Source: CAYUIS01 sp964444825 (lineage in GTDB: Bacteria > Chloroflexota > Anaerolineae > B4-G1). Taken from it: a stretch of DNA of 28,553 nt. Location of the stretch: positions 1 to 28,553 of the forward strand of contig CAYUIS010000059.1 of the NCBI GenBank assembly GCA_964444825.1. The letters run 5' to 3'. Shown here in pieces: positions 24,697-28,553 of the stretch. A program made the position numbers and the translations under genes. The number at the start of each line of letters is the position of its first letter. The stretch's first letter is position 1. The notes under the pieces were generated by a model. It saw nothing but the letters and a program-made list of their open reading frames with translations. It was not told where the DNA came from and did no database searches.

Positions 24697-24729
24697 CGAA
24701 CAAAGCCTCGCTGCGCGAGGCTTTGTTCG
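24697..24729 (-). terminator. Terminator of the Flp pilin gene
   Basis: A perfect 14-bp inverted repeat (24697-24710 with 24716-24729) has a 5-base loop. It lies 37 bases after the pilin stop codon. The distal arm contains CTTTGTTC but no long T-run follows. It may also let some transcription through to the next unit. Confidence 0.75.
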
Positions 24730-24766
24730 ACTATGTACTCAGCTATGCTCGTTACGGGGCTACTGA

Positions 24767-24913
24767 CTAAACCTGGCTCACGATGTTGCTAAAGATGTTG
24801 GCAATGGCAGGACCGAGCAAGGCTAGAATGACGATCACCACAATGGCCACCAAAACAAGAATCAACGCATATTCGACCAAGCCCTGTCCCTCTTCGCGCG
24901 GCATATACAGCAT
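24767..24913 (-). CDS. flp: Flp/Fap-type major pilin
   Basis: A 48-residue prepilin. The leader MLYMPREEG ends at Gly9. The mature part starts QGLVEYALILVLVAIV, with Glu at +5 and Tyr at +6, exactly the Flp G/xxxxEY processing motif. A single hydrophobic helix follows, then a short tail ending FSNIVSQV. The mature pilin would be 39 residues. GGGAGGTG lies 7 bases before the ATG. It has its own promoter and terminator, as expected for a major subunit needed in large amounts. It lies between the two-component regulator genes and the pseudopilin unit. It is polymerised by the TadA/TadB/TadC machine encoded about 10 kb away. Confidence 0.95.
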   Translation of the reverse strand: MLYMPREEGQGLVEYALILVLVAIVVIVILALLGPAIANIFSNIVSQV

Positions 24914-24947
24914 CTGTACTCACCTCCCTTCCATCTAAGATACAACC

Positions 24948-24976
24948 ATTATAGCAGAATTTCTTCACCAAAGCAA
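24948..24976 (-). promoter_or_regulatory. Strong promoter of the pilin gene
   Basis: On the minus strand TTGCTT (24976-24971) and a perfect TATAAT (24953-24948) with an extended TGC are 17 bases apart, 35 bases before the pilin ATG. Confidence 0.75.
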
Positions 24977-25016
24977 TAGGAGTTTTGTACTACTGGTATG
25001 CCGCCTCCCGGAATGG

Positions 25017-26063
25017 TCAAACTGGCAAGTCGAAGGTGATCTTTGTTCCTCTTCCAAGGCCGCTATCAAAAAAGATCTGCCCACCCAACATCTCGATACG
25101 CTCGCGCATCGTAGCCAGACCCAGCTTATCCGCATCAGGTGAGTTCAGGGCATCGGTAAGCTCAAAACCACTACCGTTATCCTCGACAGATACCCGAACC
25201 ACGTCGTCCGACAAGTCCAACGAGATCTGGACATTGGCTGCGTGCGCGTGATCAACCGCATTGTTGAGCAGTTCCTGGACGATCCTAAAGATCGTCACCT
25301 CCTTGTGGGATTGCACACGCCGCTCTTTGCCGGTAACCATCAAGTTGGTAGAAATGCCACTATTGTCGGAAAAGGTGTCCACATAGCGCCGGAGGGTCGG
25401 GACCACACCCAGGTCATCAAGCATCATCGGACGCAGACTGAGGATGAACCCCTTCACCTTCTGAAACGTCGCCGCCACGGCAGTCCTCAGGTTGGCCAAT
25501 TCGGTTCGCGCGCGCGCAGTGTCACTCTCAAACAATCGCTCACATATCTCAGCCTGGAGGATCAGGTTGGTCAGCATCTGGGCCGGCCCATCGTGCATCT
25601 GGCGGCTGAGCTTTAGCCGCTCCCGTTCCTGGGCCTCAATGATACGAACGACCAGGGGTTGGGCGGGTTCCCCTTCCTCCGCAATTTGAGGCTCAGGGCT
25701 GGCGCTGGCGCCGATCTCGACCACAGTCCGAAGCAGATCAAGGTAGCGCGAAATGCTGCGCTGGTTGTTCTGGAGCTTTTCCAACTGCCCGCGCATCGTG
25801 AATAGGCGCTGTTGTGTATCCAATACAGTCGTGTACGCCTCCCGGATATCCTCCCGGGACACGGTATCCAACGCTGCTTCGATCTGTCGCAGCCGGTTGG
25901 TCACCTGTGAGTTACGCTGGGCCAAGCGCTCTACCTCGCCGGTTGTCTGCAGAATCAGCAGATCAATCTCCTTGAGCTCACGTTGCGCCTGCTCGTACTC
26001 CCTGTTGCACTCGTCCGCGAACTTTTCGAACGAAGCAGCACCGCTTTCGATCATAGTGGCCAT
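25017..26063 (-). CDS. DegS-like cytosolic sensor histidine kinase
   Basis: A 348-residue kinase without membrane segments. Residues 10-110 are a long coiled coil, as in Bacillus DegS. An acidic/Pro linker leads to the HisKA_3 domain, with phospho-acceptor His157 in RQMHDGPAQ. The HATPase part has the N-box QELLNNAVDHA (264-274), G1 DNGSGF (295-300) and G2 GLATMRERIEMLGG. DegS-type kinases sense cytoplasmic signals and phosphorylate NarL/FixJ regulators. The cognate regulator gene is directly upstream with a 29-base gap. The pilin promoter lies just downstream, so pilus or surface control is a reasonable inference. Confidence 0.93.
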   Translation of the reverse strand: MATMIESGAASFEKFADECNREYEQAQRELKEIDLLILQTTGEVERLAQRNSQVTNRLRQIEAALDTVSREDIREAYTTVLDTQQRLFTMRGQLEKLQNNQRSISRYLDLLRTVVEIGASASPEPQIAEEGEPAQPLVVRIIEAQERERLKLSRQMHDGPAQMLTNLILQAEICERLFESDTARARTELANLRTAVAATFQKVKGFILSLRPMMLDDLGVVPTLRRYVDTFSDNSGISTNLMVTGKERRVQSHKEVTIFRIVQELLNNAVDHAHAANVQISLDLSDDVVRVSVEDNGSGFELTDALNSPDADKLGLATMRERIEMLGGQIFFDSGLGRGTKITFDLPV

Positions 26064-26092
26064 TCTTCTCGCTCCCTGTTCTTCCTAGTGAA

Positions 26093-26779
26093 TTACTCAC
26101 GCAAGGGCACCCACCCGTGCCTCAGAGCGTAGACCGCTGCCTGGGTTCGATCTGCCACCCCAAGCTTACTCAGGATAGACGTCATGTGATTCTTGACCGT
26201 CTGGTGGCTAATCCCCAGATTGTAGGCAATCTCCCGATTGCTCATCCCCTGAGTAACCAGTTCGAGGATCTCCATCTCACGAGGAGAAAGTGGGGCAAAG
26301 AACTGTGACTCCTCGTCAAAGACCCTACCACCAAACCGCCGAAACTCTTCGAGAAGCCACTTGCCAATACCATCCTCATCCAATACGGTCTCATCGACAA
26401 CGTACTGGCCCTGACTCACCAGCCGAATGACATCCACCAACCGATCAGGGTTGACATCTTTGGAGCAGTAGGCTGATGCTCCGGCTCGAATCGCGTGATA
26501 GATCTGCTCAACATCATCGTAGGCAGTCAGCATAACAACCTTGATCTCGGGACAGAGCGCCTTTAGCTTGCGCGTCGCCTGAAGGCCATTGAGGGTTGGC
26601 AGGTTAATGTCCATCAGAACCACGTCTGGAAGCAGCGCCTGTGCCTGCTCGACCGCCTCCGGCCCGTCGGTTGCCTCGCCGGCGATGTGAAGGTCAGCGT
26701 GCGTGGCCAAGACGTTGTGCAGTCCCTGGCGGAATAGTGGATGGTCATCCACAATCATCACACGTATCTTCTCCATCAT
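26093..26779 (-). CDS. DegU/NarL-type response regulator
   Basis: 228 residues. The frame is open to a TTG at 26794, but I start at ATG 26779, which has GGGG 7 bases upstream. The receiver domain (4-120) has Asp11/Asp12, phospho-acceptor Asp57 in VLMDINLPTLNG, Thr85 and Lys107. The C-terminal LuxR-type helix-turn-helix (164-225) reads LSPREMEILELVTQGMSNRE then NLGISHQTVKNHM, with ILSKLGVADRTQAAVYALR. It is first in a two-gene unit with the DegS-like kinase and is the best candidate for control of the neighbouring Tad promoters. Confidence 0.95.
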   Translation of the reverse strand: MMEKIRVMIVDDHPLFRQGLHNVLATHADLHIAGEATDGPEAVEQAQALLPDVVLMDINLPTLNGLQATRKLKALCPEIKVVMLTAYDDVEQIYHAIRAGASAYCSKDVNPDRLVDVIRLVSQGQYVVDETVLDEDGIGKWLLEEFRRFGGRVFDEESQFFAPLSPREMEILELVTQGMSNREIAYNLGISHQTVKNHMTSILSKLGVADRTQAAVYALRHGWVPLRE

Positions 26780-26819
26780 ACATTGTCCCCACAACGTGCT
26801 ATGTTGACGGTATGTGTAT

Positions 26820-26849
26820 AGTATACCACACGATGGTCAAGAAGCACAA
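26820..26849 (-). promoter_or_regulatory. Candidate promoter of the two-component pair
   Basis: On the minus strand TTGTGC (26849-26844) and TATACT (26825-26820) are 18 bases apart, about 40 bases before the regulator gene. Confidence 0.45.
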
Positions 26850-26922
26850 CTCAAGAGACCAGCACCTGAGCACGGCTGCTTTCAGGGACCATACACCTGC
26901 CTCTGGAGGACAAGGGCTCTGG

Positions 26923-28542
26923 CTACGGCGAGCCTCTCCATCGAAACAGCTTGACCCTCCCATTCTGGAAAGTCGCCACCAGATCCAGACCCTCCACCGC
27001 CGCTCCACCATAAAGCTCCGCCAATCCTCTCGATCGGTTAGAATCCAACACCACGTGGGTGACGTGATAGCGCTCAACTACCGCCACGAGCGTCTCCACG
27101 CCACCGTTGGGCACAACCACAGATGGCAGACCGGTGTGATAGGTGAATCCCGGCGGGTTATTGACCATAACGACTATATCAGGTGAGACCTCATGTGCAC
27201 CTAGCCACAGGCCGATCTCACGATATGCCACATCGGCATCCTGCCAGGCTGGCAACGTGTTTGACGCCGCGTAGAGGCTCAAGGCCACGGCTGCCATCAC
27301 TATCGCCACAGTGAACACCTTCCGAGCTTGCTGCATATTCCAATAGCGACGACGCCGCGCCACCCACCCCACGACCACATCCAATCCCTCCATCGCCGCC
27401 GCAAATAGAAAAGGCAACAGTACCCCGCTGGAGTGAAAGAAACCACCGCGCCAACCCGGAAAGGTAAAGACCAAGGAATGAGTCAGGTACAAGACAAAAA
27501 GGTAGGTGAGAGAAAGAAGAAAGGGCAAACGCCGGCGCAGCCGGCCAAAGCCGACAACGGCAAATGGGAGCAAAAAGACCAGACAATCTTCGGCCAGGAA
27601 ACGTTGAAAGTTGATCCACAGTGCAGAAAGCTTGGAATCCAGGATATTGCGCCAGCCCCAGGCCAGGTAGGACCGAAATGAGAGATCACAACCAAAACAA
27701 GCGATATCATCATAGGTACGTAGCCAAATCGTCTTGGTGCCCGCCGGAGGAAGGAGAGCGCCAACGGTAGAGAGATTCCGAGCAAACCAGGGTGCCATAA
27801 CCAGCAAGTAACCCAGAAACACCGGCGCCAAGTATCCAAGGATAGGACGCAGGGTTCCAAGTGTGGTTCTGGGTCTGTGCCCACCGTCACACAACAGCCT
27901 GGAGAGCACTGGAGCAAGGGCAACCACCGGGAGCAGAAGAACACCGTCGGCGCGCGTCAGATGCGCCAGACCCACCAGCAGGCCAATCAACAGACCGGTC
28001 CCCAGTGAGGTGTGCGCCCTCTCCTCCTTTCGCTCCAGGCTCCGCCCTGCCAGCCACAACGCCAGACAGCCCAAGATGGCAAACGGGGCAAATGTCTCTG
28101 GAAGAGTCCAGAAGGGAAAGAAAAAGCCGCTGAAGAGCGTAAGCAGGCCCGCAGCCCAGGCATGCCTACGTACACCAGCCACACGCCAAGCAACCTGATA
28201 ACTGAGGACAGGAAGCAGAGCAGACAGCGCGACAAACGGAAACTGGGCCGCCAGGAACAGGCGTCCCAGCCAAGGAAGCAGGACAATCGACGACGCAGCC
28301 AGCATAGCCGGAAGAGGCATCCAGTAAAGGAACCCAGGACGGGGAACCCCCGGCGGGAGGTCGAGGTAATGCCAGAGAAAAGGCACTGTGAAGCCATATC
28401 CCTGCGCCAGCCGCCATCCCCCCACGGTATAGAAATAGGCGTCCACATAGGGCGGCCCAGGCAGCAAGCAGGCGACCGTTAGCCGCACGATCAAGGCGAG
28501 ACACAAGAGTGTCAGCCAGTCACGCAGATTGCCACGCACCAT
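26923..28542 (-). CDS. Multi-span membrane glycosyltransferase, GT-C / ArnT-PMT-like
   Basis: 539 residues starting at an ATG preceded by AAGGAAG at the window edge. About ten hydrophobic segments cover residues 8-420. An acidic motif in the first outside loop (PYVDAYFYTVGGWRLAQGYG, Asp34) is typical of GT-C enzymes that use polyprenyl-phosphate sugars. TLPETFAPFAILG and the LAHLTRADGVLLLP stretch also match that superfamily. A soluble C-terminal part (about 425-539) follows. In this family the product is often a glycosylated surface protein or lipid. No partner gene is visible because the window ends here. A role in modifying the nearby pilus proteins is possible but unproven. Confidence 0.82.
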   Translation of the reverse strand: MVRGNLRDWLTLLCLALIVRLTVACLLPGPPYVDAYFYTVGGWRLAQGYGFTVPFLWHYLDLPPGVPRPGFLYWMPLPAMLAASSIVLLPWLGRLFLAAQFPFVALSALLPVLSYQVAWRVAGVRRHAWAAGLLTLFSGFFFPFWTLPETFAPFAILGCLALWLAGRSLERKEERAHTSLGTGLLIGLLVGLAHLTRADGVLLLPVVALAPVLSRLLCDGGHRPRTTLGTLRPILGYLAPVFLGYLLVMAPWFARNLSTVGALLPPAGTKTIWLRTYDDIACFGCDLSFRSYLAWGWRNILDSKLSALWINFQRFLAEDCLVFLLPFAVVGFGRLRRRLPFLLSLTYLFVLYLTHSLVFTFPGWRGGFFHSSGVLLPFLFAAAMEGLDVVVGWVARRRRYWNMQQARKVFTVAIVMAAVALSLYAASNTLPAWQDADVAYREIGLWLGAHEVSPDIVVMVNNPPGFTYHTGLPSVVVPNGGVETLVAVVERYHVTHVVLDSNRSRGLAELYGGAAVEGLDLVATFQNGRVKLFRWRGSP

Positions 28543-28553
28543 TTCACTTCCTT

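Overview
The window looks like chromosomal DNA of a GC-rich bacterium, most likely a member of the Chloroflexota (Anaerolineae-like), probably taken from a metagenome assembly. This is inferred from a Tad (Flp) pilus locus without a secretin gene, extracellular proteins with Pro/Thr-rich linkers, a C-terminal FLPLLMRN-type motif that I recall from Chloroflexota secreted proteins, and the absence of lipopolysaccharide or outer-membrane genes. A run of exactly 100 N (16581-16680) is a scaffold gap inside one gene. Almost every gene is on the minus strand; proS and one cysteine-rich gene are the exceptions.

Left part (1-9630). A structured leader with an intrinsic terminator precedes proS (prolyl-tRNA synthetase, +). 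A strong terminator separates it from a minus-strand protein that resembles the dimerisation region of a histidine kinase but lacks the phospho-acceptor His. Next come a large PPDK_N / PEP-utiliser enzyme with the architecture of rifampicin phosphotransferases, a divergent Cys-rich protein of unknown function, a coupled pair (a protein with a possible nucleotidyltransferase-like motif and a low-molecular-weight tyrosine phosphatase), the ribosome hibernation factor hpf, and comF.

Middle part (9677-24913). This is a Tad pilus system in three minus-strand transcription units. The pilin unit (24767-24913) encodes a 48-residue Flp pilin with its own promoter and terminator. The pseudopilin/adhesin unit (24472 to 15813) encodes a 1365-residue TadE-anchored multidomain protein, a membrane-anchored propeller-like protein, a 214-residue single-pass membrane protein, TadE, and TadG with a von Willebrand A domain. 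It ends at a terminator at 15756-15792. The machine unit starts from a near-consensus promoter at 15698-15726 and encodes CpaB, TadZ/CpaE, TadA, TadB and TadC, possibly reading on into comF and hpf. A prepilin peptidase, RcpA-type secretin and TadD are not in the window.

Right part (25017-28542). A cytosolic DegS-like histidine kinase and a DegU/NarL-type response regulator lie directly upstream of the pilin gene and are the obvious candidate regulators of the pilus. The last gene is a multi-membrane-span GT-C type glycosyltransferase.

The most unusual content is the pseudopilin/adhesin unit. A giant pilin-like protein has a nested domain insertion between two Pro/Thr linkers, and it is co-transcribed with a propeller protein and a vWA protein. 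Together these look like the surface-exposed, possibly adhesive part of a Tad pilus in a cell without an outer membrane. There is no gene-free stretch longer than 300 bases.
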